Source: Mucilaginibacter sp. SJ (lineage in GTDB: Bacteria; Bacteroidota; Bacteroidia; Sphingobacteriales; Sphingobacteriaceae). Taken from it: a stretch of DNA of 64,000 nt. Of this stretch, positions 44,461 to 53,185 are shown one piece after another. Below the pieces are notes generated by a model. That model was not told the origin of the DNA, did no database searches, and was given only the letters and a program-made list of their open reading frames with translations. Made by a program: the position numbers and the translations under genes. Position 1 is the stretch's first letter. The number at the start of each line of letters is the position of its first letter. Where the stretch lies: assembly GCF_028993635.1 (NCBI RefSeq), contig NZ_CP118631.1, positions 6,634,001-6,698,000 of the forward strand, read 5' to 3'.

Positions 44461-47400
44461 ATGACCATATCCTTTATCTCTCTTATTGAAAGTATTAATA
44501 AAGCATATCGCCTCATTAAACCTCGCCGTGAGGACTTAGATATTTTTAAAGCCAACTTTACAAAGTTACTTGGGCATATCGATGAAAAAGAAACTGAAGA
44601 AAATGTAAAAGGACATTTAGCCGATTTTCTAAAATCAACATATTATGATCCCAACCATTTAATTGCCACTAAGGGACGCGCCGATCTCGTTATTCACTTA
44701 GAAAAAGAAGCCAAATCACACGTAGGCGTTTTGTTTGAGGTTAAAAAGCCATCAAACAAACTCGATATGGTTACTAAGGACAACCTGAATACCAAAGCGA
44801 TGCATGAACTTATCCTATATTTTTTAAGGGAAAGGGTAAATCATAAAAATATTTCGCTTACTCACTTAGTAATAACCAACATTTATGAGTGGTTCGTCTT
44901 TGATGCCTCTTTATTTGAGCGTGTATTTGCTAAAAACACACAACTACAAAAAGCATATAAAGAATGGGAGGCTGGGCAAAAGGTGAGCGTAAAAACCGAA
45001 TTATTTTATAATGAAATCGCAAAACCGTTCCTTCATGAACTACAGGAAGAACTAATATTTACACACGTAGATATCAGGGAATATCTAAAATATTTAAAAG
45101 CAAATAAAGAGAAGAACGACAATAAACTAATACCACTATACAAATTTTTTTCGCCGGTAAATCTACTTAAGCTGCCATTTATAAATGATAGCAACTCCCT
45201 TGACACCGGATTCTTCAAAGAATTGTTGCATATCATCGGTTTAGAAGAAGTAAAGGATGGTAGTAGAAAAATCATTCAACGATTACCACTCGAAAAGAGA
45301 CAACCAGCCTCATTAATTGAAAACACCATCAATATGCTGGAAGTTGATGATGTTTTACGAAAAGTTCCAAGTAAGTTTCTAAACGGTAAAACGAGTGATG
45401 AGCAACTGTTCAATTTAGGTTTGGAATTGAGCATAACATGGGTTAACCGTATCCTTTTCTTGAAACTATTAGAGGCGCAATTAATTAAATATCATAATGG
45501 TAATACAAGGTTTAGATTTTTAAACGTACAAACAGTAAATGATTATGATGAGTTACATAAGCTTTTTTTTCAAGTACTTGCCAGGCAACCCGATAATCGT
45601 ACACCAGCAATTCAGCAAAAATATAGTCACATACCGTATCTCAACAGTTCTCTATTTGAGATTTCACCATTAGAGGATGTTAGTCTTAGGATCAATGGTC
45701 TGGATGATAATTTAGATATCGACTTATATAATAATTCTATTTTAACAAAAAAACGCGTACGAAATCAAAACTTAAAAGCAATGAATACATTGCATTACTT
45801 TTTTGAATTTTTAGAGGCATACGACTTCTCCTCTATCGGCAAAGAGGAGGTACAAGAAGAAAATAAAACCATAATTAATGCAGCTGTATTGGGGCTGGTT
45901 TTCGAAAAAATGAACGGCTATCGTGACGGTTCAATATACACTCCAGGCGCAGTTACCATGTTTTTATGTGAGGAAACGATACGCAAAGCTGTAGTTCAGA
46001 AATTTAATAAGGCCTATGGGTGGCAATGCGAAGATATTGGCGATTTAAAGAACTATCTGGCTGATAGAAAAAACCGTAAAGATATCTTAGAATATAACCT
46101 GCTCGTTGAATCTATCCGAATTGTAGATCCGGCGGTGGGATCTGGCCATTTTCTTGTATCGAGCCTTAATGAATTAATTGTTATAAAAGCTCAATTGGGA
46201 ATATTGGCTGATAAAGAAGGGGGCCGATTAAGCGATATCGACGTAAGTATAGCGAATGATGAATTGGTTGTCACATATCGCAACTCTTCTTTTTTTGAAT
46301 ATTCTGTCTCAACAACGATATCTGGTGGTCATGTAATTGCACCTGAGACCCAACGTATTCAAGAAACATTATTTAATGAAAAGAGAAAATTAATTGAAGG
46401 TAGTTTATTTGGAGTCGATATTAATTCTAACTCTGTAAAGATTTGCCAGTTACGATTGTGGATCGAGCTTTTAAAACATGCTTATTATAAAGCGGATGAG
46501 AATTATACCCAATTAGAAACATTGCCCAACATAGATATTAATATTAAGCATGGTAACTCCCTACTAAATAAATATTCACTTACTGAAGATCTATCAGAGG
46601 TATTTAAAAAGCAAAAATTTGGCGTAAAAGATTACCGTTTAGCCGTTGAGGCCTATAAAGATGCACCCAACAAAGATGCCAAAGCGAGCTTACAAAACTT
46701 TATTAAAACGATAAAAGAACAGTTTCATGAAACTGTGAGTAATCGCGACCCACGCAGAAAACGTCTTTCTGAACTTCGGGGGCAATTAGCATTAGCACAA
46801 AACAATTTCGACTTGTTCGGTAAAACGCGCTCCGAGAAGGAAATGGAGGTTGAGGTGCAAAAGATAATGGTAAGCATGGAAAAAATTGATAAAGAAATCA
46901 GTGACATACAGAACAATGCAATATATCGTAATGCTTTTGAATGGCGATTTGAGTTCCCAGAAGTATTAAATGAAAAGGGTGACTTTGAAGGTTTTGAAGT
47001 CATTATAGGCAACCCTCCGTATATTCAATTACAAAAGATGGGAGAAGATGCAGATGCGTTGCAAAAAGGGGATTATAGCACGTTCACCCGGACGGGTGAT
47101 ATATATTGTTTGTTTTATGAACAAGCCATTCGTTTGCTCAAGCCGGAATATTACTTTGGTTTTATTACATCTAATAAATGGATGAGGGCCAATTATGGAG
47201 TAGCAACTCGCAAATTCTTTTTGGAAAAAACAAATCCATTATTATTAGTTGACTTTGGGGGCTACCAAGTGTTTGAATCTGCAACTGTAGATACCAACAT
47301 GCTCATTTCTCAAAAAGCGCCATATGGTGGAGAAACCCAGACCTGTTTACTTGATAAAAGCTTGGGTAGTTTAGAAAAAATGAGCGTTTATCTTAAACAG

Positions 47401-48252
47401 CACACCAGCACGGTTAAAGGCTTTTCTAAAGAGAGTGGGTGGGTGATTTTAAGTGAAATAGAAGCACGAATAAAGTCAAAAATTGAATCAATCGGTACCC
47501 CACTAAAAAATTGGGATATACAAATCAACTATGGAATTAAAACCGGCTTCAATGAAGCATTTATTATAGATAAAGCAAAGCGTGATGAACTACTAAAAAA
47601 TTGTCCGGAAGCTGACGAAATTATACGTCCGATTTTAATGGGCAAGAATATTAAGAGATATCAATTCAATTGGGATGATAAATGGATTATCTTCACCAGA
47701 AAAGGAATCGATATTGATCAATACCCGGCTATCAAGAATTATTTATACAATTTTTATGATAGTTTAAGGCCAAGAAATAATAATGAGCCGACTGGAAGGA
47801 AACCAGGCCCATATAAATGGTTTGAAATTCAAGATAATGTAGCATACTATAAAGATTTTGAAAAACAAAAAATTGCTTGGGGAAATTTGGCTCTTAATGG
47901 TCAATTTTCCATCGTAGATGCTGGTTTTTATATAAATGCGCCATCATCATTTATCGCTACGGATCAAACTTATTTGGTAGCAATATTAAATTCGAAGCTT
48001 GCTGATTTTTATATAAAACAACTTGGAGTAACAAGAAATGGAGGATATTTTGAGTATAAGCCAATGTTTGTTGAAAAATTACCCATACCAGAAATTTCGC
48101 CAGAAGATCAAAGGCGTCTTTTAGAATTAATGGATACGGTCATGTTATCTGACAATCAGAAGATTAACATTGAAATTGACGAATTTATATACAAAATATA
48201 TGGGCTAACCGTCGAAGAAATCATTTTTATGAATGCTTTCAAATTTCAATAA
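44461..48252 (+). CDS. Type IIG restriction-modification enzyme (fused nuclease, methylase, specificity)
   Basis: The 1263-residue product has all three parts of a type IIG enzyme. An N-terminal PD-(D/E)XK nuclease carries D75 and E93-V-K95 (GVLFEVKKP). A gamma-class adenine methylase follows, with motif I VDPAVGSGHF (555-564) and catalytic motif IV NPPY (851-854), the Eco57I arrangement. The C-terminal TaqI-like specificity domain has GWVILSEIEARIKSKIES, INYGIKTGFNEAFIID and the PILMGKNIKRY segment. One protein would therefore methylate and cut. Residues 1-1058 end exactly at a 22-bp inverted repeat; the last 205 residues lie in a segment that could invert and exchange for the 226 residues coded on the other strand. 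Confidence 0.93.
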   Translation: MTISFISLIESINKAYRLIKPRREDLDIFKANFTKLLGHIDEKETEENVKGHLADFLKSTYYDPNHLIATKGRADLVIHLEKEAKSHVGVLFEVKKPSNKLDMVTKDNLNTKAMHELILYFLRERVNHKNISLTHLVITNIYEWFVFDASLFERVFAKNTQLQKAYKEWEAGQKVSVKTELFYNEIAKPFLHELQEELIFTHVDIREYLKYLKANKEKNDNKLIPLYKFFSPVNLLKLPFINDSNSLDTGFFKELLHIIGLEEVKDGSRKIIQRLPLEKRQPASLIENTINMLEVDDVLRKVPSKFLNGKTSDEQLFNLGLELSITWVNRILFLKLLEAQLIKYHNGNTRFRFLNVQTVNDYDELHKLFFQVLARQPDNRTPAIQQKYSHIPYLNSSLFEISPLEDVSLRINGLDDNLDIDLYNNSILTKKRVRNQNLKAMNTLHYFFEFLEAYDFSSIGKEEVQEENKTIINAAVLGLVFEKMNGYRDGSIYTPGAVTMFLCEETIRKAVVQKFNKAYGWQCEDIGDLKNYLADRKNRKDILEYNLLVESIRIVDPAVGSGHFLVSSLNELIVIKAQLGILADKEGGRLSDIDVSIANDELVVTYRNSSFFEYSVSTTISGGHVIAPETQRIQETLFNEKRKLIEGSLFGVDINSNSVKICQLRLWIELLKHAYYKADENYTQLETLPNIDINIKHGNSLLNKYSLTEDLSEVFKKQKFGVKDYRLAVEAYKDAPNKDAKASLQNFIKTIKEQFHETVSNRDPRRKRLSELRGQLALAQNNFDLFGKTRSEKEMEVEVQKIMVSMEKIDKEISDIQNNAIYRNAFEWRFEFPEVLNEKGDFEGFEVIIGNPPYIQLQKMGEDADALQKGDYSTFTRTGDIYCLFYEQAIRLLKPEYYFGFITSNKWMRANYGVATRKFFLEKTNPLLLVDFGGYQVFESATVDTNMLISQKAPYGGETQTCLLDKSLGSLEKMSVYLKQHTSTVKGFSKESGWVILSEIEARIKSKIESIGTPLKNWDIQINYGIKTGFNEAFIIDKAKRDELLKNCPEADEIIRPILMGKNIKRYQFNWDDKWIIFTRKGIDIDQYPAIKNYLYNFYDSLRPRNNNEPTGRKPGPYKWFEIQDNVAYYKDFEKQKIAWGNLALNGQFSIVDAGFYINAPSSFIATDQTYLVAILNSKLADFYIKQLGVTRNGGYFEYKPMFVEKLPIPEISPEDQRRLLELMDTVMLSDNQKINIEIDEFIYKIYGLTVEEIIFMNAFKFQ
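47613..47634 (+). repeat. Left 22-bp inverted repeat (inversion site)
   Basis: This 22-nt sequence (TGACGAAATTATACGTCC then GATT) is the exact reverse complement of 48920-48941. It codes DEIIRPI inside the specificity domain. Flanking bases on each side agree with the partner copy at only about half of positions, so the exact match has sharp edges. It holds a partial dyad, GACG...CGTC, as serine-recombinase sites do. Confidence 0.85.
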
Positions 48253-48919
48253 ATCCAATAACTTCTCTTTCCTCTATCGTCAAGTTATATAAATCAAAAA
48301 GCATCTGGTCAATTTCTTTTTCCTGTTTTATAGTGCTAATTTTCTGATCTTTCATTTCCTGAATTGTGTTCACTTTATTTTTAAACGACTCATTGATGTC
48401 ATCATTAACAGGCATAACTGGAATTAGATCAAAAAATATTTTCCTCAATTCTCTTGTGCCGCCCATCAATTCTGGGAAGTTATTTATAAAACAATATTTG
48501 AAAATAGAGGAATTAAAGAATGCGGTTAAATATTCCAGGTGTTGGCCTGAAATCACAAAGCATTTATTATTTACAAAGTAATTCTCTTTGCTGTCTAAAT
48601 AAAAGTTGATAAACTTAGTTATCTCGGGGTAGATAATTTTAGGTTCGTAAAAATTCTGCCAATAATTAGACCCAAACCGTTGTAATGCATACCATTCATA
48701 TCTGATGCCTGTTTCTGCCTGATTTCGTTTTTTCAGCTGATCTCTAAATTGCAAAAGATGTTCATACACAGCGGTATAATCTTTCTTAAAGGCTTCCTCA
48801 GCGACTGTGGAAACACCCGTGATCGTGTTATCGTTATGCAAAGGAAAATGCCAAGGCACAAAAAGCAAATACTGATCGTTCTTTTCAATCCAATATTTAT
48901 GGATCTCCCTGCCACGAAG
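47635..48919. other. Invertible segment with two alternative specificity ends
   Basis: These 1285 bp lie between the 22-bp inverted repeats. They code the current 205-residue end of the type IIG enzyme on the plus strand and an alternative 226-residue end on the minus strand, tail to tail with a 14-bp overlap. The frame through both repeats is the same, so inversion would yield a 1284-residue enzyme with a different specificity half-domain. Only the orientation seen here is known; inversion is inference. Confidence 0.75.
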
Positions 48920-49218
48920 AATCGGACGTATAATTTCGTCATTTTTAGGCGAAGCCTCTATTAAGGCATCTCTCGTTTTTTGGTCAATAATAAACGCATC
49001 GTTAAGTCCGGTTAATATACCTCGGTTTATATTAATTTCCCAATCTTTTAACGGAGTTCCTACCGCTTCAATTTTGTTTTTTATAGTGGCTTCTAATGGT
49101 GAAAGTATTACCCATCCGCTATCAGGTTTAAAGCCCCCTTGCGTAGTAACTGACTGTCTAATAAAATCGCTCGTTGTTTTTATTATATACCTATCATAGT
49201 CAAATACACAGGAAGGTT
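48239..49218 (-). pseudogene. Silent specificity cassette: promoterless C-terminal type IIG fragment
   Basis: The minus strand is open from a stop at 49219-49221 to 48239, about 326 codons, with no plausible start in its first 90 codons. It reads CVFDYDRYIIKTTSDF, then GWVILSPLEATIKNKIEAVG, INRGILTGLNDAFIID and RPILRGREIHKYW, matching the specificity domain of the intact gene step by step, but diverging after the 22-bp repeat. The nuclease and methylase parts are absent. It ends tail to tail with the intact gene. I read it as a store of an alternative specificity rather than simple decay, because the frame is fully intact. Confidence 0.8.
48920..48941 (-). repeat. Right 22-bp inverted repeat (inversion site)
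   Basis: This is the exact reverse complement of 47613-47634, in the same coding phase of the silent cassette (DEIIRPI). The invertase gene lies 326 bp outside it. Confidence 0.85.
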
Positions 49219-49267
49219 AATTTATACTTGTCTTATATAAATTAAAACTGGTAATAAATTAATCAAC

Positions 49268-49861
49268 ATGAACTACGGATACATTCGCATCAGCACGGAC
49301 AAACAGACAACAGAAAACCAACGGTTTGAAATTCAAAACTTTACGGACAAACGACAAATATTTATAAACGAGTGGGTAGACGAAACAATAAGCTCTACAA
49401 AAAAATTGGAAATCCGCAAATTCGGAGCATTATTACAGAGAATGCAAAAAGGAGATATTCTTATTGTGTCCGAATTATCGCGTTTGGGACGTAACCTAAT
49501 GCAGATCATGAAGATTTTGCATGATTGTATGGAAAAGGACGTTATGGTATATACGGTTAAGGAGAATTATGAACTCGGGAATAATATCAATTCAAAAGTA
49601 TTGGCGTTTGCTTTTGGCTTATCAGCCGAAATAGAGCGTAACTTAATATCCCAACGAACAAAAGAGGCGCTCGCGCGCAGGAAAGCAGAAGGACAGATAC
49701 TTGGCCGCCCCAAAGGTAGCAAATCACAAATGCGTAAACTTACAGGTAAAGAAGACGATATTAAATCATTGATGAATAAAAAAATATCCTACAGTGCTAT
49801 AGGAAGGATTTTAGGCGTTCATCGCTTGACTGTTTCTTCGTTCGTCAAAGAAAAAATTTGA
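49268..49861 (+). CDS. Serine recombinase/DNA invertase
   Basis: The 197-residue product is a small serine recombinase: YIRISTDKQT with catalytic S9, the SELSRLGRN arginine motif around residues 69-77, the long E-helix (NSKVLAFAFGLSAEIERNLI), and a C-terminal HTH_7 (YSAIGRILGVHRLTVSSFV). Size and layout fit the Hin/Pin/Mpi class that flips DNA between short inverted repeats; Mpi of Bacteroides fragilis flips many promoters. It lies just outside the 22-bp repeats flanking the type IIG specificity segment, so that is its likely target. A resolvase role is possible but less fitting. Confidence 0.9.
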   Translation: MNYGYIRISTDKQTTENQRFEIQNFTDKRQIFINEWVDETISSTKKLEIRKFGALLQRMQKGDILIVSELSRLGRNLMQIMKILHDCMEKDVMVYTVKENYELGNNINSKVLAFAFGLSAEIERNLISQRTKEALARRKAEGQILGRPKGSKSQMRKLTGKEDDIKSLMNKKISYSAIGRILGVHRLTVSSFVKEKI

Positions 49862-49873
49862 TTTGATTTTAAT

Positions 49874-49912
49874 AAAGGTGCTGCTATAATTATTTATTAT
49901 AGCAGCACCTTT
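49874..49912 (+). terminator. Terminator after the invertase gene
   Basis: AAAGGTGCTGCTATAA (49874-49889) pairs with TTATAGCAGCACCTTT (49897-49912), a perfect 16-bp stem with a 7-nt loop, followed by three further Ts. It may also serve the convergent fic gene on the minus strand, which ends 56 bp further on. Confidence 0.85.
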
Positions 49913-49967
49913 TTCCGGCATTTCATAAAAATCGTTTTTTACCTGATTAAAATATTATCAATTTTAA

Positions 49968-51080
49968 TTACCCCTCAAGAATACGTATCAAATCGTCATT
50001 TACGTAGAATAATTCTTTACCATCTTTTATAGGACTTAATATTTTGGCATCAACCAATTCATTGAAGTATTTTGTTAGGGTTGTCCTAGATGTAATGTTT
50101 AATTGATCACCGATGAATTTAGGTTTGATATATGGTTGACTAAAAATTAATTCGTTTACCTCTTTATTATACCATTTTATTGAATTTTTGGCGTGCATTA
50201 ACGTTGAATCCATTTGTGCAAGTATGCTATTAATTAATTGACTTGTTAATAGCGCTGTCTTTTCCACGGCATCCAGCATGTATAGTATCCATGATTTCCA
50301 CGAACTTCGTTGAGTAACAATACCCAGATTATAATAGTAATCGTCTTTATTAACGATAATATATTTAGACAGATAGAGCACGGGTTGATTTAATAAGCCC
50401 GCATGTACGAGATAAAGTAAGTTTAATATGCGACCAGTTCTTCCATTACCATCAGGAAAAGGATGTATCGCTTCAAATTGATAATGAGCGAAACACATTT
50501 TTAGTAAAGGATCTGTAGGATATTTTTGATCGTCATTTAAATAGTTCAATAAATTATCCATTAGTTTTTCCAATATTCCGGTTCCTCGTGGGGGAGTATA
50601 AATTACTTCTCCTGAGCGAAATTCACTTTGCCCGCGCTGAATTATAGTTAATGATGCCGGTGACCTAAGCCCTGATGATGTATTTTTAATTTGCCTAAAA
50701 ATTCCTAATACGCTTTCTAAGTCAATATGATTATTTTCTTTAATGAGTTGATAACCAGTCCATAGAGCTTCACGATAACGTAACACCTCTTTTGTTGCAA
50801 TATTAGCCTTATCTTCTTGGACGGTATCTGAAACCGCTTTATATAAAGCGTCCTCGGTTGTAAAAATATTTTCAATGGCAGTAGAGGCTTTGGCCTCTTG
50901 TAGAGCTATTGTATTTACCAGCATTAAAGGATTTGGCAATCTCATAATGCTGCTGTTTACAGCCGCTAATGCTCTTGATGCTGTTACCAATTTCTTCAGA
51001 ATCTCAACATCATTTTCGATTTCTGATTTTGGGGGCAGCAATGGTAAATCATTAAATGGTTTTGTTCTGTCGTAAGCCAT
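49968..51080 (-). CDS. Fic family protein (class II, with own inhibitory helix)
   Basis: The 370-residue product has the canonical catalytic loop HPFPDGNGRTGR (206-217), an N-terminal Fic_N-like domain, and an inhibitory helix with S66-T-A-I-E-N71, the (S/T)xxxE(G/N) motif that blocks ATP binding in class II Fic proteins. A C-terminal winged HTH (LNITSRTTLTKYFNELVDAK) is present. Fic proteins AMPylate or otherwise modify targets. The HTH suggests that it also regulates its own promoter, where three matching inverted repeats occur at regular intervals. Confidence 0.93.
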   Translation of the reverse strand: MAYDRTKPFNDLPLLPPKSEIENDVEILKKLVTASRALAAVNSSIMRLPNPLMLVNTIALQEAKASTAIENIFTTEDALYKAVSDTVQEDKANIATKEVLRYREALWTGYQLIKENNHIDLESVLGIFRQIKNTSSGLRSPASLTIIQRGQSEFRSGEVIYTPPRGTGILEKLMDNLLNYLNDDQKYPTDPLLKMCFAHYQFEAIHPFPDGNGRTGRILNLLYLVHAGLLNQPVLYLSKYIIVNKDDYYYNLGIVTQRSSWKSWILYMLDAVEKTALLTSQLINSILAQMDSTLMHAKNSIKWYNKEVNELIFSQPYIKPKFIGDQLNITSRTTLTKYFNELVDAKILSPIKDGKELFYVNDDLIRILEG

Positions 51081-51681
51081 ATCATGTGTTCATTTTATTT
51101 TCATTCGTGAACACAATGCAAATAAACGCAAGTGTTTTGATAAATTAAAACCATATGTCCAATTTTGTTAAAAAAATGAACGCGATTGATCTTGGGGATT
51201 AAATTATGGACAAAAATCAACTATATGTTCATTTTTTAATGAAATATGAACATGATTTAGATGAAAATGTAACAACAAAATTAAGCGGTAAATTGAGGCA
51301 ATTGTTGAGAAATTGCGTCGAAGTTAAATAAAATCAATCCCATAAATAATCATGTTATTTACTAGGTAGGCCAACACGAATAATACAACTCGAATCTTGC
51401 GGGCAGCAAATCACTGCAAATGTAATAAAGGGTTTGAAAATAGAAAAATGGGTATTTTAATAAATTTAGCGGCCTTAATTATTGAAGAAACGAATGCCTT
51501 ATATATTATACTTCATCACTTGTTAGTTATACAAATTACATAAACTTTATTTCATAAATTGATTTAAATTAATAAATTTGTATCAATCGCTGTCGAAAAA
51601 TATGTGAGTAAAACAGTGAGTAGTTCTAAAAAGTCTCAATCAACTTATTGATATATAATTATTTGCGGAAAGGATAAATCG
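51081..51681. other. Gene-free AT-rich right end of the island
   Basis: Apart from the three fic repeats, this 601-bp AT-rich stretch shows no gene. It leads into attR and may contain recombinase binding sites. Confidence 0.5.
51087..51252. promoter_or_regulatory. Three regularly spaced operator-like repeats upstream of fic
   Basis: TGTTCA-N15-TGAACA occurs at 51087-51113 and 51226-51252, and a weaker copy, TGTCCA-N15-TGAACG, at 51156-51182. All three have exactly 15 bp between half-sites and start 69 and 70 bp apart. The fic start codon is at 51080. The C-terminal HTH of the Fic protein is the simplest candidate binder. Confidence 0.7.
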
Positions 51682-51697
51682 TCCTGCCATCCCGACT
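51682..51697 (+). repeat. attR of the island
   Basis: This is an exact second copy of TCCTGCCATCCCGACT, the tRNA-Pro 3' end. It is preceded by island sequence and not by the rest of a tRNA, so it is the displaced 3' end left by integration. Confidence 0.88.
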
Positions 51698-51716
51698 AAA
51701 AGCGATACCAAGTATC

Positions 51717-51748
51717 AAAACCCTCTAAATTGAATTTTAGAGGGTTTT
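51717..51748 (+). terminator. Terminator of the original first tRNA-Pro unit
   Basis: AAAACCCTCTAAA (51717-51729) pairs with TTTAGAGGGTTTT (51736-51748), then CTTTTC. Its sequence is shared with the hairpin after the second tRNA-Pro, showing that it was once downstream of the first tRNA gene and was moved away by the island. Confidence 0.8.
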
Positions 51749-51797
51749 CTTTTCTGATTGGTGGAATAGCATACCAGCGCAGGTTTAAATAAAAAAA

Positions 51798-51871
51798 CGG
51801 GATGTAGCGTAGCCCGGTATCGCGCCACATTTGGGATGTGGAGGCCGCAGGTTCGAATCCTGCCATCCCGA
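51798..51871 (+). tRNA. tRNA-Pro (UGG), second copy
   Basis: The 74 bases are identical to those at 30731-30804, with the same UGG anticodon. The two originally formed a tandem duplication about 105 bp apart, since the sequence after each tRNA (GCGATACCAAGT, then a CCCTCT hairpin) also matches. No TTG/TAnnTTTG promoter is visible just upstream, so expression may have relied on the first copy promoter. Confidence 0.97.
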
Positions 51872-51891
51872 CGAAAGCGATACCAAGTGTC

Positions 51892-51924
51892 AAAACCCTC
51901 TGAATGGAAAATTTAGAGGGTTTT
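51892..51924 (+). terminator. Terminator after second tRNA-Pro
   Basis: AAAACCCTCT (51892-51901) pairs with AGAGGGTTTT (51915-51924), then CTTTTT. It is the paralogous copy of the hairpin at 51717-51748. Confidence 0.85.
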
Positions 51925-52119
51925 CTTTTTACAGATTCATGTTTATTTCCTTCCATTACTTGATCCTTCGTTAACGGGGAGCAAGCAGGGGCATTTCTTT
52001 GCTCGTAAGCATATTTGTCGCAATCCTCCCCCTAAGTAGTCGTTTTTGCACTGTATCAAACTTTGAAATGAGTTCCATCTTTGTATTGTCAATAAAATTC
52101 AAACCACAACTTAAACGTT

Positions 52120-52992
52120 ATGAAAAATTTACTCAAAGCACTTAGCCCTCTTAAATCAATATTGGTAATTGTAATTATGTGTGCAGGATCCCGATCAAAT
52201 GGACAGCAAATCAAGCCTTCCAACAGTGGTTACGCGCCTGTTAACGACATCAAAGTTTATTATGAGGTATATGGCGAGGGTAAACCCCTCATCTTACTAC
52301 ATGGTGCTTTTATGACAATTGAAGGAAACTGGGCCGAATTGATCCCTGAATTGTCAAAAATCAGGAAAGTAATTGCAATTGAATTACAGGGACATGGGCA
52401 CACACAGTTTTCAGATAGAAAATTATCATATGCTACCTTAGCAAATGATGTGGAAGGAGTGATGGATTACCTGAAAATTGACAGTGCCGACGTAGCAGGA
52501 TATAGTATGGGTGGCTCTGTGGCTTACAAGGTTGCTATACAAACCCCTAAACGGTTAAAAAAATTAGTGATCATTTCTTCTACTTATAAAAGTAGCGGCT
52601 GGCTGCCTGAAATAACCAATGCGTTTAAATCCTGGAAGCCTGAACTTTTTATGAATACTCCTATGAAAGCCGCATATGATGCAATAGCACCAGATAAAAC
52701 AAAATGGACAAAGTTTATAGGGCAGATGATCGCTTTCGCGCAGGAGCCGTTCGACTTCGGTGATGACAATATTTCGAAAATTTCTGCGCCGGTATTGATC
52801 ATAGCCGGTGATAACGATGGGTTGGACAAAATTGAATTGGCAAAAACATATAAATTATTAGGCGGCGGCGTTTCTGCTGATTTAGCGCCAATGCCAAAAT
52901 CGCAATTGGCCATTGTCCCTTCGCAAGGACATGTAAGCCTGATGATGCAGACAACAACGGTTTTGACCTATCTGAACAATTTTTTAAAGTAA
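52120..52992 (+). CDS. Exported alpha/beta hydrolase
   Basis: The 290-residue product has a signal peptide (LKSILVIVIMCAGSRSNGQ) and an alpha/beta-hydrolase core: oxyanion-hole segment LILLHGAF, nucleophile elbow GYSMGG with S129, an acidic residue after the sixth strand (IAGDNDGLD), and the catalytic histidine in PSQGHVSLM. It is probably a periplasmic esterase or related hydrolase of unknown substrate. It is monocistronic and ends at a strong hairpin. Confidence 0.9.
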   Translation: MKNLLKALSPLKSILVIVIMCAGSRSNGQQIKPSNSGYAPVNDIKVYYEVYGEGKPLILLHGAFMTIEGNWAELIPELSKIRKVIAIELQGHGHTQFSDRKLSYATLANDVEGVMDYLKIDSADVAGYSMGGSVAYKVAIQTPKRLKKLVIISSTYKSSGWLPEITNAFKSWKPELFMNTPMKAAYDAIAPDKTKWTKFIGQMIAFAQEPFDFGDDNISKISAPVLIIAGDNDGLDKIELAKTYKLLGGGVSADLAPMPKSQLAIVPSQGHVSLMMQTTTVLTYLNNFLK

Positions 52993-53048
52993 GCTGATGG
53001 GTTTGCCTGCCAATAGAAGAGCGTTACCAGTATTTAGCTTTTAAATCA

Positions 53049-53080
53049 AAGCCCTATAAATCAACTAATTTATAGGGCTT
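53049..53080 (+). terminator. Terminator after alpha/beta hydrolase
   Basis: AAGCCCTATAAAT (53049-53061) pairs perfectly with ATTTATAGGGCTT (53068-53080) over a 6-nt loop, then GTCCTTTTG. Confidence 0.8.
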
Positions 53081-53185
53081 GTCCTTTTGTAGTCTCCCAC
53101 CCCTTTTAGCAGGCAAATGCGATCTGGAAGCTTCCCAACTCATCACCGAACGTTGTCGCTAATAAAGGAGAACCGCTGGCTTTTA

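Larger units (their letters stand above)
30791..51697. mobile_element. 20.9-kb integrative and mobilizable element in tRNA-Pro
   Basis: The element is bounded by a 16-bp direct repeat, TCCTGCCATCCCGACT, at 30791-30806 (tRNA 3' end) and 51682-51697. An integrase gene lies 285 bp inside the left end. Inside are a MobC/relaxase pair with a candidate oriT, excisionase-like proteins, and a series of defence-type genes. No type IV secretion genes are present, so transfer would depend on a helper conjugative element. The DNA to the right of the right repeat matches what lies downstream of the second tRNA-Pro, which shows it is the original downstream flank. Confidence 0.9.

Noticed and set aside
49268..49861. 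The serine recombinase as remnant of a transposon
   Set aside because: No transposase, terminal repeats or target duplication are visible, and the nearby exact inverted repeats fit an invertase.
51696..51956. An 86-residue minus-strand open frame over the second tRNA-Pro
   Set aside because: It reads antisense through the tRNA (giving the familiar VGMAGFEPAAS string) and two terminators, a well-known false gene.
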